DNA of 38,533 nt from an uncultured Alphaproteobacteria bacterium. GTDB taxonomy: Bacteria > Pseudomonadota > Alphaproteobacteria > Micropepsales > Micropepsaceae. Made by a program: the position numbers and the translations under genes. The first letter of the stretch is position 1; every line of letters starts with the position of its first letter. Shown here piece by piece: positions 19,480-27,023 of this stretch. Location of the stretch: the NCBI GenBank assembly GCA_902825865.1, contig CADECX010000006.1:1-38533 (forward strand), read 5' to 3'. The notes under the pieces are model-generated. The model was given only the letters and a program-made list of their open reading frames with translations, was not told where the DNA came from and made no database searches.

Positions 19480-19710
19480 CACGCAATTATATTGCTATAT
19501 CAATTACTTCAATGGGTTGCTTCCAAAATTTTGACACCATTCTATGTAAAAACGCATAGCTAGCATTCATTTTTTTGCAATACTCGAGCGCCTATATCGC
19601 AGTGCAACAAGGAGTTCCCGAGGCAATAAAATATATTGCAAGGTACCTTGCGTAGCATGGTAGCTTGCGGTACAAGTGTCCCGGGCTGAATTTAGAAAAG
19701 GAGTACAGAC
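19480..19710 (+). promoter_or_regulatory. AT-rich control region before the 42-residue peptide gene
   Basis: This stretch is far richer in A and T than its surroundings. It holds a TTGACA box (19531-19536) followed by the inverted repeat CTATG/CATAG, a perfect 14-bp palindrome GCAAGGTACCTTGC (19638-19651), and the repeated words CTTGCGTAG (19647) and CTTGCGGTA (19664). A promoter and an operator for the downstream gene are likely, but the exact -10 box is unclear. No protein is convincing on either strand here. Confidence 0.5.
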
Positions 19711-19839
19711 ATGACCAACTTTCGCATCCAACTTCCCCCGCAGAATGGCGTGAATGAATTTATCGCCGAGGCTTTCAATGCCGCCACCATCGCCTTTGTC
19801 GGCGTTCTCGGCATCGTCACCCTCGCCGCCACGATCTAA
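19711..19839 (+). CDS. 42-residue single-helix membrane peptide
   Basis: This short gene encodes 42 residues: a soluble N-terminal half (MTNFRIQLPPQNGVNEF) and a C-terminal hydrophobic helix of about 21 residues (from FNAATIAFVGV through the end at LAATI). It is supported by a near-perfect ribosome binding site, AAAAGGAG, with seven bases to the ATG, one of the best in the window. The sequence begins right after an AT-rich control region, and the stop lies four bases before the convergent tsaD stop. I do not recognise a family. A small inner-membrane protein or leaderless toxin-like peptide would both fit; no antitoxin RNA is evident. The coding call rests on the ribosome binding site, the sensible topology and the exact fit to the gap. 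Confidence 0.72.
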   Translation: MTNFRIQLPPQNGVNEFIAEAFNAATIAFVGVLGIVTLAATI

Positions 19840-19843
19840 TGGA

Positions 19844-20893
19844 TCATTTTCGTTCCGCGAGCGGCCACCTGGCTCGCGGTGATGTCGACAATGCGTCTCC
19901 CCCCGCATGGTGCGACAAGCGTTCCACCCCCGCCCAGGCAATCATCGCCGCATTGTCGGTGCAGAGCCTGGGGGGTGGGACGTGGATCACAAAGCCCTGG
20001 GCTTTGCACAATTTGACCAGCGCCGCGCCGATCGCCTGATTGGCGGCGACCCCTCCCGCCACGACAAAGCTATTTCCGCTGCGAAAATCACGGCGGAACA
20101 TATCCATCGCAGTGCGGCTGCGGTCGCACAGAATATCGATCACCGCAGCCTGAAAACTGGCGCTGGCGTCGGGAACATTGACGTCTTTCTGCGCGATCTG
20201 GCGCACCGCCGTCTTCAAGCCGGAAAAAGAGAAATCCGCCCCGTTGCCCGTTTCGCGCCGATTCAACAAGGGGCGCGGCAACTCATAGGCTTTGGCATTG
20301 CCGCTTTTGGCGGCTTCTTCCACCGCCGGCCCGCCGGGATAGGGCAGGCCCAAAATCTTCGCCGTCTTGTCGAAGGCTTCGCCCACGGCGTCATCGATGG
20401 TGCTGCCATAGAGCCGAAAATCATCCGGCCCGCCTACACCGACAAGCTGGCAATGGCCGCCGGACACAAGCAGCAGCAAGAAGGGAAATTCAACGCCATC
20501 GGTCAAACGCGCCGTCAGGGCATGGCCCATCAGATGATTGACCGCGACCAGGGGCTTGCCCGCGCCCAGAGCCAGGGCTTTGCCGGTGGTCAGCCCCACC
20601 ATCACCCCGCCGATCAAGCCGGGGCCCGCCGTGGCGGCAATACCGTCCAGTTCCGCCATGCTCACCCGCGCCTCATCCAGCGCCCGTCCTATAATGTTGT
20701 CCAAGATTTCCAGATGGGCGCGGGAAGCGATTTCCGGCACCACCCCGCCATACGGTGCATGGGCCTCGGTCTGGCTGAACACGATATTGGACAGGATCTC
20801 GCCCGGACCGGGGGCGCGGCCGCGCACCACCGCCGCCGCGGTCTCGTCGCAGCTGGTCTCGATACCCAAAATGGTCAGGCTCTTGCCGGTCAT
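19844..20893 (-). CDS. tsaD: tRNA threonylcarbamoyladenosine transferase TsaD
   Basis: TsaD transfers the threonylcarbamoyl group to A37 of tRNAs that read ANN codons, working with TsaB and TsaE. The 349-residue ASKHA-fold protein begins [18 protein letters not shown]. The metal site is H120 and H124 in [46 protein letters not shown] and [13 protein letters not shown] complete the family pattern. The frame is open a further 39 codons upstream, through a long hairpin, but [14 protein letters not shown] is the standard beginning, so ATG 20893 is chosen. It is divergent from hemD. Confidence 0.96.
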   Translation of the reverse strand: MTGKSLTILGIETSCDETAAAVVRGRAPGPGEILSNIVFSQTEAHAPYGGVVPEIASRAHLEILDNIIGRALDEARVSMAELDGIAATAGPGLIGGVMVGLTTGKALALGAGKPLVAVNHLMGHALTARLTDGVEFPFLLLLVSGGHCQLVGVGGPDDFRLYGSTIDDAVGEAFDKTAKILGLPYPGGPAVEEAAKSGNAKAYELPRPLLNRRETGNGADFSFSGLKTAVRQIAQKDVNVPDASASFQAAVIDILCDRSRTAMDMFRRDFRSGNSFVVAGGVAANQAIGAALVKLCKAQGFVIHVPPPRLCTDNAAMIAWAGVERLSHHAGGDALSTSPRARWPLAERK

Positions 20894-20936
20894 GGGGCGG
20901 TGCTTTACGCCCAATCGCGCGTCCCGCAAAGTCATC

Positions 20937-21014
20937 CCTAGTGTCGCGGTTTCGAAGTTCGCAAGGCCTCGATATCGGGATCTAAGCGAACTTCGAAACC
21001 GAAACGACACTAGG
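20937..21014. repeat. long hairpin A of a tandem pair (tsaD-hemD gap)
   Basis: The inverted repeat has a 10-bp outer stem (CCTAGTGTCG / CGACACTAGG), a perfect 16-bp inner stem (CGGTTTCGAAGTTCGC / GCGAACTTCGAAACCG), a 3-base bulge and a 23-base loop. The ends carry CTAG, a rare word in such genomes and a known target of some IS5-group elements. A small non-autonomous mobile element is one reading and a regulatory hairpin the other. Confidence 0.85.
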
Positions 21015-21026
21015 AATCATTAAATT

Positions 21027-21103
21027 GCTAGCGTCCCTCGATTCCGAAATTCGCCCAGAGCCAGATATAGAGGGGGTGCGAATTTCGGAATCTGGACGCT
21101 AGC
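21027..21103. repeat. long hairpin B of a tandem pair (tsaD-hemD gap)
   Basis: This hairpin has the same layout as hairpin A, 12 bases away: a 10-bp outer stem (GCTAGCGTCC / GGACGCTAGC), a perfect 14-bp inner stem (ATTCCGAAATTCGC / GCGAATTTCGGAAT) and again a 23-base loop. The inner stems of A and B are related (TTTCGAAGTTCGC and TTCCGAAATTCGC), so these look like diverged copies of one element. The stem ends one base before the hemD ATG. Confidence 0.85.
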
Positions 21104-21104
21104 T

Positions 21105-21806
21105 ATGCATGTTCTTGTCACCAGACCGCTGGAAGACGGCAAGGAAATCGCCGCCCGGCTTGCCGAACGCGGTCATCAAGCCTTGCTGGCGCCGCTGCTG
21201 GAACCGCGCTTTCAGGACGGCCCTTTGTTGGAAGAGCAGGGGGACGAACTGAAAGATGTCCAAGCGCTGCTGGCGACCAGCGCCAATGGCATCCGTGCCT
21301 TCATCCGCCGCTCCGCCCGCCGCGATCTGCCGGTTTTCGCCGTGGGGCCGCAAACCGCCCAGGAAGCGCGCGCCGCCGGTTTCGGCGATGTGCGAAGCGC
21401 CGACGGCGACGCCAAGGCGCTGGCGCAAGCAACGCGGCGCTGGGCCGCGGCCGAGGGTGTTTTGCTGCATGTCTGTGCCCAGGATGCGCCCGGGACTTTG
21501 GCGGAAAGTCTCTCCGCATCGGGTTTTTCGGTCCGCCCTTGCCCGCTTTACACCATCGAGCCGGCGCACACCCTTCCACCAGATGCTGAAGCCGCGCTCC
21601 GCCAAGGCAGGCTGGATGCGGTGATGTTCTTTTCCCCCCGCACCGCCCGCATCTTTGGTGCGTTGTCGGACAGTCTGCCGACAGAAAGCCTGACGGGTTT
21701 TTGCATCAGCCCCGCCACCGCCCAGGCCCTGACACCGTCCCGCTTTGCCAGGATCGCCGTGGCGATGCAGCCCAATCAGGACGCCATGCTGGCGCTTGTC
21801 AAATAA
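21105..21806 (+). CDS. hemD: uroporphyrinogen-III synthase
   Basis: HemD closes hydroxymethylbilane into uroporphyrinogen III, the common precursor of haem, sirohaem and cobalamin. The 233-residue protein has the weakly conserved two-domain pattern of the family: MHVLVTRPLEDGKEIAARLA at the start, LLATSANGIRAFI, VFAVGPQTAQEARAAGF, and in the second domain AVMFFSPRTARIF and FCISPATAQAL. Divergence from tsaD is the usual alphaproteobacterial context, but hemC, normally between them, is absent. The ATG has no ribosome binding site, because the preceding bases belong to hairpin B. Either translation is unusual or the message is leaderless. Confidence 0.88.
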   Translation: MHVLVTRPLEDGKEIAARLAERGHQALLAPLLEPRFQDGPLLEEQGDELKDVQALLATSANGIRAFIRRSARRDLPVFAVGPQTAQEARAAGFGDVRSADGDAKALAQATRRWAAAEGVLLHVCAQDAPGTLAESLSASGFSVRPCPLYTIEPAHTLPPDAEAALRQGRLDAVMFFSPRTARIFGALSDSLPTESLTGFCISPATAQALTPSRFARIAVAMQPNQDAMLALVK

Positions 21807-21949
21807 GACCCTGTGGCTGCACGATTTTTGAGCGAGTCGAACGCGGTTTAAGCAGAAATACCTACCGGGCTATCGGTCGCAGGACCTGCGGACGATGAAA
21901 ATAAAAGCAGTGCTTGCGAGGACGCCCGCCCTGCGTGCAGACTTCGCGC

Positions 21950-23470
21950 ATGCAACAAGAGGCTTTCGCCAACACAGAAGATTTTGGCGGCCCAGATATC
22001 GTCGCCGGTCCCGGCCGGATCACCCGCCCCGGCGTGGATGCGCCTTACGCCAACTACGAGCTGGGCAAGCCCTATGACGAGATGTTCAGCCGCGACGGCA
22101 AGGCGCGCCTGCCTTATGCGGTAATGGACTCGCGGATTTCCACTCTGCCGCTGGAAGAGCTCAATCGCCGCCAGCAGGCTTGCGAGCAAAGCTTCCTGCA
22201 TCAGGGCATTACCTTCACCGTCTATAACGACAATAAGGCGACCGAACGGATCATTCCCACCGATCTGTTGCCGCGCATTGTCACCGCGACCGAATGGGAC
22301 CGGATCGAACGCGGCCTGACCCAGCGCATCCATGCCCTGAACCTGTTCCTGCGCGACATCTACAATGACGGGCGGGTGCTGAAGGACGGCGTGCTGCCGC
22401 GCTCCATGATCTATGGCTCCAAGCACTACCGCCGCGAGATGCGCGGACTGCCGGTGCCGCACGGCGCCTATGTCAATATCTGCGGCAGCGACCTGATCCG
22501 CAACGAAGCCGGCGACTTTGTCGTGCTGGAAGACAATCTGCGGGTGCCTTCCGGTGTCAGCTACATGCTGGCCAACCGCGATGTGGCGCGGCGCGCCTTC
22601 CCGGCGGTGTTCCGCTCCATGGGGGTCAGGCCGATCGAACATTATCCGCTGGAGCTGCTCGCGACCCTGCGCTCCCTGACGCCTTTTCACGAAGACGTTT
22701 CCATCGCGATCCTGACGCCTGGCGTTTTCAACAGCGCCTATTTCGAACACGCCTTCCTGGCGCGCCAGATGGGTGTGGAGCTGGTGGAAGGCCGCGACCT
22801 CCTGGTCAATGACAATGTCGTCTATACCCGCACCACGTCGGGATTGAAGCGCATCGACGTCATCTATCGCCGCATCGATGACGATTTCATCGATCCCCTG
22901 ATTTTCCGTGAGGATTCCGCGCTGGGCGTGCCGGGTCTGTTCAATGCCTATCGCGCCGGCAATGTCACCATCGCCAATGCGCTGGGTACCGGCGTGGCCG
23001 ACGACAAGGCGGTCTATGCCTATGTCCCGCGCCTGATCCGCTATTACCTGGCGGAAGAGCCGATCCTGGACAATGTCGAGACCTTCCTCTGCCGCGAGGA
23101 AAAATCGCTCAACTATGTGCTTGCCAATCTCGACAAGCTGGTGGTCAAGGCGGTGGGCGAATCCGGCGGCTATGGCATGCTGGTGGGGCCGCATGCCTCG
23201 CAAAAGGAGCGCGATGATTTTGCCGAGATGGTCAAGGCCGATCCGGAAAATTACATCGCCCAGCCCACCATCCAGCTTTCCACCGCGCCCACCTTTGTCG
23301 GCAACGGCATCGAGGCGCGCCATGTCGATTTGCGCCCCTTTATCCTGCATGGCGTGGAAACCAAGCTGGTTCCCGGCGCCTTGACCCGGGTGGCGTTGAA
23401 ACGCGGCAGCCTGGTGGTGAACTCCTCGCAGGGCGGCGGTTCCAAAGACACCTGGGTGTTGAGCCAATAG
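21950..23470 (+). CDS. circularly permuted ATP-grasp protein (DUF404/DUF407 type)
   Basis: This protein of about 506 residues belongs to the circularly permuted ATP-grasp type 2 family. Typical blocks are [90 protein letters not shown] and [20 protein letters not shown]-grasp enzymes ligate an acid to an amine using ATP. Comparative genomics has proposed that this trio makes or modifies a peptide, but no product is known to me. The ATG at 21950 is chosen from the beginning [12 protein letters not shown]; no ribosome binding site is clear, so the start could be later. Its stop abuts the ATG of the alpha-E gene. Confidence 0.92.
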   Translation: MQQEAFANTEDFGGPDIVAGPGRITRPGVDAPYANYELGKPYDEMFSRDGKARLPYAVMDSRISTLPLEELNRRQQACEQSFLHQGITFTVYNDNKATERIIPTDLLPRIVTATEWDRIERGLTQRIHALNLFLRDIYNDGRVLKDGVLPRSMIYGSKHYRREMRGLPVPHGAYVNICGSDLIRNEAGDFVVLEDNLRVPSGVSYMLANRDVARRAFPAVFRSMGVRPIEHYPLELLATLRSLTPFHEDVSIAILTPGVFNSAYFEHAFLARQMGVELVEGRDLLVNDNVVYTRTTSGLKRIDVIYRRIDDDFIDPLIFREDSALGVPGLFNAYRAGNVTIANALGTGVADDKAVYAYVPRLIRYYLAEEPILDNVETFLCREEKSLNYVLANLDKLVVKAVGESGGYGMLVGPHASQKERDDFAEMVKADPENYIAQPTIQLSTAPTFVGNGIEARHVDLRPFILHGVETKLVPGALTRVALKRGSLVVNSSQGGGSKDTWVLSQ

Positions 23471-24415
23471 ATGCTGAGCCGGGTCGCAGATTCTCTCTAT
23501 TGGATGAGCCGCTATATCGAGCGGGCCGAGCACACTTCGCGGCTGATCGCGGTGAAGCTGGATTCCATGGTGGAGCAGACGCCGGAAGACGCTACCGCGA
23601 GCTGGGCGCGGGTGGTGGAGTCCCTGACCGGCGAGAAGACGACGCTGCTCCATCCCGATGCTTTTGCCATTACCCGCAGGCTGGCTTTCGATCGCGACAA
23701 CCAGACTTCGCTGATCACCTCCCTGGCCTTGGCGCGCGACAATGCCCGCCAGGTGCGCGAAGCCTTGTCCAACGAAGTCTGGGAAAATCTCAACCGGCTT
23801 TACCTGCGCCTCACACCCGTGACCATGGAATCCATCTGGGTCCATACCCCGGCGCGCCTGTTCCGCGAGGTGCTGGAGGAAATGCATGCCTTGGAAGGCG
23901 TCACCTATTCCACCCTCAGCCATGGCGAAGGCTGGTACTTTTTGGAATTGGGCCGCCATATCGAACGGGTGCAGCAATTGGGCCGGCTGCTGGACATTCA
24001 CTTCAGCGCCGCCCAGAACAGCGAGAACAGCCCCAAATATTTCGATTGGCTGGTGCTGCTGAAATTCTGCACCGCCTTCGAGCCCTACACCAAGCAATAC
24101 ACCGCTTCGATCCGTCCGCAGAAGATCGCCGAATTCCTGCTGTTCGATTCCGAATTTCCCCATTCCATCTGTTTTTCCGTCGACCGCATGACCGAAGCCT
24201 TGGCGCGGGTGGCGCCGGGCGCGCCGCCGGCGCGCCGCGCCGCGGTGGAACGCCTGGCCGGCCGGCTCAAGGCGGCGGTGGATTTCGGGCAGGTCGATGA
24301 GCTGATGTCCGGCGGTGTCGCGGCTTTCATCGCCGACATCACCAAGCAATGCGAACAGATTCACAAGGCGCTTTATTCGTCCTACATCACCTATGGCGCC
24401 GAGACAGTTCTATGA
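23471..24415 (+). CDS. alpha-E domain protein (DUF403)
   Basis: This is a 314-residue, almost wholly helical protein. The family signature is its start, MLSRVADSLYWMSRYIERAE, with TSRLIAVKL; later blocks include LSHGEGWYFLELGRHIERVQ and FDSEFPHSICFSVDRM. It has no known catalytic activity, and it is nearly always encoded with the circularly permuted ATP-grasp and a transglutaminase-like protein, as here. The start codon follows the preceding stop without a gap, so the pair is translationally coupled. Two REP-like hairpins separate it from the third gene. Confidence 0.93.
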   Translation: MLSRVADSLYWMSRYIERAEHTSRLIAVKLDSMVEQTPEDATASWARVVESLTGEKTTLLHPDAFAITRRLAFDRDNQTSLITSLALARDNARQVREALSNEVWENLNRLYLRLTPVTMESIWVHTPARLFREVLEEMHALEGVTYSTLSHGEGWYFLELGRHIERVQQLGRLLDIHFSAAQNSENSPKYFDWLVLLKFCTAFEPYTKQYTASIRPQKIAEFLLFDSEFPHSICFSVDRMTEALARVAPGAPPARRAAVERLAGRLKAAVDFGQVDELMSGGVAAFIADITKQCEQIHKALYSSYITYGAETVL

Positions 24416-24416
24416 C

Positions 24417-24486
24417 CCTCATGCTTCAACAGGCTCAGCATGAGGATTCTTGTTTTCTCCTCACCCTGAGCTTGTCGAAGGGTGAG
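24417..24486. repeat. pair of inverted REP-like hairpins
   Basis: Two hairpins with 11-base loops lie head to head: CCTCATGCT / AGCATGAGG with loop TCAACAGGCTC, and CTCACCCT / AGGGTGAG with loop GAGCTTGTCGA. The second loop is the reverse complement of the first with two or three changes. The word TTCGACAAGCTCAGG is a widespread bacterial REP sequence. They lie between two genes of one operon, so they may trim or stabilise the message. Confidence 0.8.
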
Positions 24487-24500
24487 CGGCGGGGTTCTTG

Positions 24501-25472
24501 ATGTTCTACTCGGTTCGTCACGTCACGCGTTTCCGCTATTCGGGACCGGTCCGCGAGTCGGTGATGGAATTGCGCATGCAGCCCCGTTCGGAAGGGCCGC
24601 AGACCTTGCGGTCTTTCCAGATTTCCACCAACCCGCGCGCTCAGCTCTACGCCTATACCGATCATCTGGGCAACGCCGTCTATCACTTCAATCTGTTGCG
24701 TGAGCATGAAGAGCTTCGCATCGAGGCCCAGGCGGTGGTGGAAATCGCGCAGATGCGTCCCCTGCCGGAAAAACTCGATCCCCTGGAATGGAGCCGCTAC
24801 AACAGTTTCAATCTCAGCGACGATCATTTCGACATGCTGGGGCCGTCACGCTTCGCGCGGCCCTCGCGCGAGCTGGAAAGCTTCATGAAGATCGCCGATC
24901 TGGAAAAACCGGTCGGCGATCCGCTGACCGCGCTCAAGACCCTGCAGCGCGGAATTTATGATTCCTTCGAGTACGAACCAGGGGTCACGGAAGTGAACTC
25001 GCCTATCGAAGTCGCGCTGGAGCAGCGCCGGGGCGTTTGCCAGGACTTCGCCCATATCATGACCGCGATCGCGCGCGAGTGGGGCGTGCCCTGCCGCTAT
25101 GTCTCCGGCTATCTCTATCACAAGGGCAGCCACGACCGTTCCGCCGCCAATGCCACCCATGCCTGGGTGGAAGCCTATCTGCCCTCGCTGGGCTGGATCG
25201 GGTTTGATCCCACCAACAATATCATGGCCTGCGAGCGCCATATCCGCGCCGCGGTGGGTCGCGACTATGCCGACGTGCCGCCGACCCGCGGCACCTATAA
25301 GGGCGGCGCCGACAGCGAGTTGTCGATCGCGGTCTCGCTGGAGCCGACCCAGGCGCCGGTGCGCCATGAGGATTTCCTGAAAGTTGCGCGGCCGATGAGC
25401 TCGCCCACGCCGACGGCGTCCATGCCGGAACGGCTGTATCACCAGCAGCAACAACAGCAACAGCAAGAATGA
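24501..25472 (+). CDS. transglutaminase-like protein of the alpha-E/ATP-grasp system
   Basis: This 323-residue protein has an N-terminal beta domain (MFYSVRHVTRFRYSGPVRES) and a transglutaminase-like cysteine protease fold. The triad is C180 in RRGVCQDFAHIM, H220 in ATHAWVEAYLP and D236 in WIGFDPTNN. It is predicted to cleave or cross-link peptide bonds, completing the trio with the two preceding genes. ATG 24501 follows CGGGG; a TTG one codon earlier is possible. The C-terminus is unusual, ending in eight glutamines coded by mixed CAG and CAA. The stop is followed at once by palindromic element copy 2. Confidence 0.93.
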   Translation: MFYSVRHVTRFRYSGPVRESVMELRMQPRSEGPQTLRSFQISTNPRAQLYAYTDHLGNAVYHFNLLREHEELRIEAQAVVEIAQMRPLPEKLDPLEWSRYNSFNLSDDHFDMLGPSRFARPSRELESFMKIADLEKPVGDPLTALKTLQRGIYDSFEYEPGVTEVNSPIEVALEQRRGVCQDFAHIMTAIAREWGVPCRYVSGYLYHKGSHDRSAANATHAWVEAYLPSLGWIGFDPTNNIMACERHIRAAVGRDYADVPPTRGTYKGGADSELSIAVSLEPTQAPVRHEDFLKVARPMSSPTPTASMPERLYHQQQQQQQQE

Positions 25473-25574
25473 GGCGCTTGTCTTTTGCGTCGTGAGTTCG
25501 TCGCGCCATCGCTCGTGTACGTCTTAGTACACGTCGCTCGGCGCTCCTGCTCACGCCACAAAATCCTGCGCGCC
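25473..25574. repeat. palindromic intergenic element, copy 2
   Basis: This is the second copy of the element at 1055, again beginning on the base after a stop codon. Blocks GAGTTCGTCGCGCC, TCGCTCGGCGCTCCTGCTCAC and the AAAATCC tail are shared with copy 1. The tip stem is TGTAC/GTACA here against TGCAC/GTGCA in copy 1, so both strands changed together and pairing is kept. Here it lies between two genes on the same strand. Confidence 0.85.
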
Positions 25575-25590
25575 TGTGGTATGAAGGCAT

Positions 25591-25893
25591 ATGACGAAGC
25601 GTAAGAAGAGGGAATTGGGCGGGACACTCGAAGTGGACGGCTATCCGCTGCGCTGGAGCCTGAAAAGCGAACAAATCTGGGACCCCGCAGGCGAGCATGT
25701 CGGCCTGCGCCTGTCGGTCGAGCGCAGCGACGAAAATCACCGGGAACTGGTCCTGGAATATCCGTTCCGCGACGGCGGCAGGATCGAACGGCCCGACATC
25801 AATCTCCATACCCTGGAGGGCGATATCCGCCGCGCCATGGCAGCGGGCTGGAAGCCGAAATCCCGCGGCCGCCCCTTCTTTTTTCAACTTTAG
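25591..25893 (+). CDS. conserved small alphaproteobacterial protein
   Basis: This is a 100-residue basic protein beginning MTKRKKRELGGTLEVDGYPL, with beta-strand-like segments LRWSLKSEQIWDP, VGLRLSVERSD and RELVLEYPF, and a C-terminal helix (LEGDIRRAMAAGW) with a basic tail. I recall similar short proteins in alphaproteobacteria, but I know no function. There is no signal peptide and no membrane segment. The start has AAGG five bases upstream. It lies just after repeat copy 2 and before the flagellar block, on the same strand. Confidence 0.78.
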   Translation: MTKRKKRELGGTLEVDGYPLRWSLKSEQIWDPAGEHVGLRLSVERSDENHRELVLEYPFRDGGRIERPDINLHTLEGDIRRAMAAGWKPKSRGRPFFFQL

Positions 25894-25896
25894 AGG

Positions 25897-25928
25897 GCTT
25901 TTTCCAGCTTTGGCGCGCTTTTTCCAGC
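25897..25928. repeat. 12-bp direct repeat upstream of flbT
   Basis: GCTTTTTCCAGC occurs at 25897-25908 and again at 25917-25928, a 20-base period of about two helix turns, between the small conserved gene and flbT. A pair of binding sites for one regulator is possible. No standard promoter could be matched confidently in the remaining 105 bases. Confidence 0.4.
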
Positions 25929-26034
25929 CCGGCCCAAATGCTTAATCCGGCGTAAACAATTGCCTTCAAATGCATCAGCCTTTTGTTAACGGACGCGGAC
26001 GTATTCTCGCCCCAATCCGAGAAGGACGCGCGTG

Positions 26035-26430
26035 ATGCCGCTAAAATTATCGTTAAAGCCTGGTGAAAAATTCGTGCTGAATGGCGCGGTGCTGGCCAAT
26101 GGCGACAAGCGCACCAGCCTGGTGATTCAGAACAAGGCCTGTGTGCTGCGCGAAAAAGACATCATGCAGCCGGAAGGCGCCAATACACCGGCCCGCCGCA
26201 TCTATCTAGCCATCATGATGATGTATCTGGACGGCGAGGCCAGCGAAGAGCCGTACAACGAATTTGCCCTGCGCATGACCGAGTTCATGGGCGCCATCAG
26301 CACCCCCGAAATCCTGGGCGCGTGCGTGGATATCAGCCGGGATGTGGCGCAAGGCGCCTATTACAAAGCCCTTATCGCCTGCCGCAAACTTTTCGACCTG
26401 GAACAGGAGCGTTTGAGCTATGAGCCTTAA
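26035..26430 (+). CDS. flbT: flagellar biosynthesis repressor FlbT
   Basis: FlbT is a post-transcriptional regulator of flagellin. In Caulobacter it binds the 5' leader of flagellin mRNA and lowers its stability until the hook is complete. The 131-residue protein shows the family beginning PLKLSLKPGEKFVLNGAV, then ALLREKDIM-like VLREKDIMQPE and PARRIYLAIMMMYLDG. ATG 26035 is preferred over GTG 26032 because AAGGA (26022) then has the better spacing of 8 bases. Its end overlaps flaF by 11 bases. Both lie just before two flagellin genes, the standard alphaproteobacterial order. Confidence 0.95.
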   Translation: MPLKLSLKPGEKFVLNGAVLANGDKRTSLVIQNKACVLREKDIMQPEGANTPARRIYLAIMMMYLDGEASEEPYNEFALRMTEFMGAISTPEILGACVDISRDVAQGAYYKALIACRKLFDLEQERLSYEP

Positions 26431-26767
26431 AGCCTATAAGGCCGCGCAGGTTGCGACCGAAGACCCGCGCGTCACCGAATACCGTTTGTTCGGCCAGGTG
26501 ACCGGCGCGTTGCTCACCGCCAAGGAATCCAACGCCGTGGGCGGTCCGCTGGTGGAAGCGGTGGACTGGAACCGCAAACTGTGGCGCACTCTGGCGGCCG
26601 ACTGCATGGACGACCGCAACACCCTGACCGAGGATGTTCGCGCCAAGATCATTTCGCTCTCGCTGTGGGTGGCCAAATATTCGCGCAGCGTCACGCGGGA
26701 AAAAGCTCCGCTGGATCCGCTGATCGAGATCAACCGGACTATTATGCAAGGCTTGCAGGCGAGCTAA
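26420..26767 (+). CDS. flaF: flagellin synthesis regulator FlaF
   Basis: FlaF is a 115-residue partner of FlbT that is needed for flagellin synthesis and secretion in Caulobacter and relatives, with effects opposite to FlbT. Recognisable parts are MSLKAYKAAQVATEDPR, YRLFGQVTGALLTA, WNRKLWRTLAADCMD and KIISLSLWVAKYSRSV. Eleven bases of overlap with flbT imply translational coupling. A strong terminator follows 24 bases after the stop, closing the flbT-flaF unit before the flagellin promoter. Confidence 0.95.
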   Translation: MSLKAYKAAQVATEDPRVTEYRLFGQVTGALLTAKESNAVGGPLVEAVDWNRKLWRTLAADCMDDRNTLTEDVRAKIISLSLWVAKYSRSVTREKAPLDPLIEINRTIMQGLQAS

Positions 26768-26791
26768 GCTCCAATCCATCGTAAGATTTTC

Positions 26792-26823
26792 AAAACCGGC
26801 GCTGTCACCAGCGCCGGTTTTTT
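26792..26823 (+). terminator. Rho-independent terminator after flaF
   Basis: A perfect 13-bp stem (AAAACCGGCGCTG / CAGCGCCGGTTTT) around a TCAC loop is followed by further Ts. It is the clearest terminator in the window and separates flbT-flaF from the flagellin genes. Confidence 0.92.
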
Positions 26824-26857
26824 CTTGCCTGCCTGCCACGGCAGAATATTCCCCCTA

Positions 26858-26871
26858 CGGCAGATCATGCC
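26858..26871. promoter_or_regulatory. possible enhancer site for the first flagellin promoter
   Basis: CGGCAGATCATGCC matches 11 of 14 positions of the palindrome CGGCAAATTTTGCC found at 8553 and 28201. It lies 65 bases before the sigma-54 promoter at 26936, the same distance as at 8553. A perfect small inverted repeat CTGCC-AC-GGCAG precedes it at 26833. Confidence 0.4.
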
Positions 26872-26935
26872 TAATGGTTAATGCAAATTAGGGAACTTAT
26901 TGTAGTTCAATCAATAGCTTACGCGGTTAATCGGG

Positions 26936-26950
26936 TGGCACGGGCGTTGC
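26936..26950 (+). promoter_or_regulatory. sigma-54 promoter of flagellin 1
   Basis: TGGCAC-GGGCG-TTGC is a perfect match to the sigma-54 consensus. Transcription should start near 26962, giving a leader of about 60 bases that can fold at CTGCGG (26959-26964) with CCGCAG (26979-26984). Confidence 0.9.
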
Positions 26951-27023
26951 AAAAGCTCCTGCGGGCCCTGCCCATGGGCCGCAGAATTCGCGGTACGCCA
27001 CCAGATTGAACGGAGAGTAGCCA

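Noticed and set aside
19567..19941. A 124-codon minus-strand frame across the AT-rich island and the end of tsaD
   Set aside because: It overlaps tsaD and the better supported 42-residue peptide gene, and the product has no coherent pattern.
21848..24364. An 838-codon open frame on the minus strand opposite the ATP-grasp and alpha-E genes
   Set aside because: It is a shadow of two well-recognised plus-strand genes in GC-rich DNA, with His/Gln/Arg/Gly-rich composition and no family resemblance.
25911..25960. Sigma-54-like words upstream of flbT (TGGCGCGCTTTTTCC and GGCGTAAACAATTGC)
   Set aside because: The first lacks the GC of the -12 element; the second has GG and GC eleven instead of ten bases apart.
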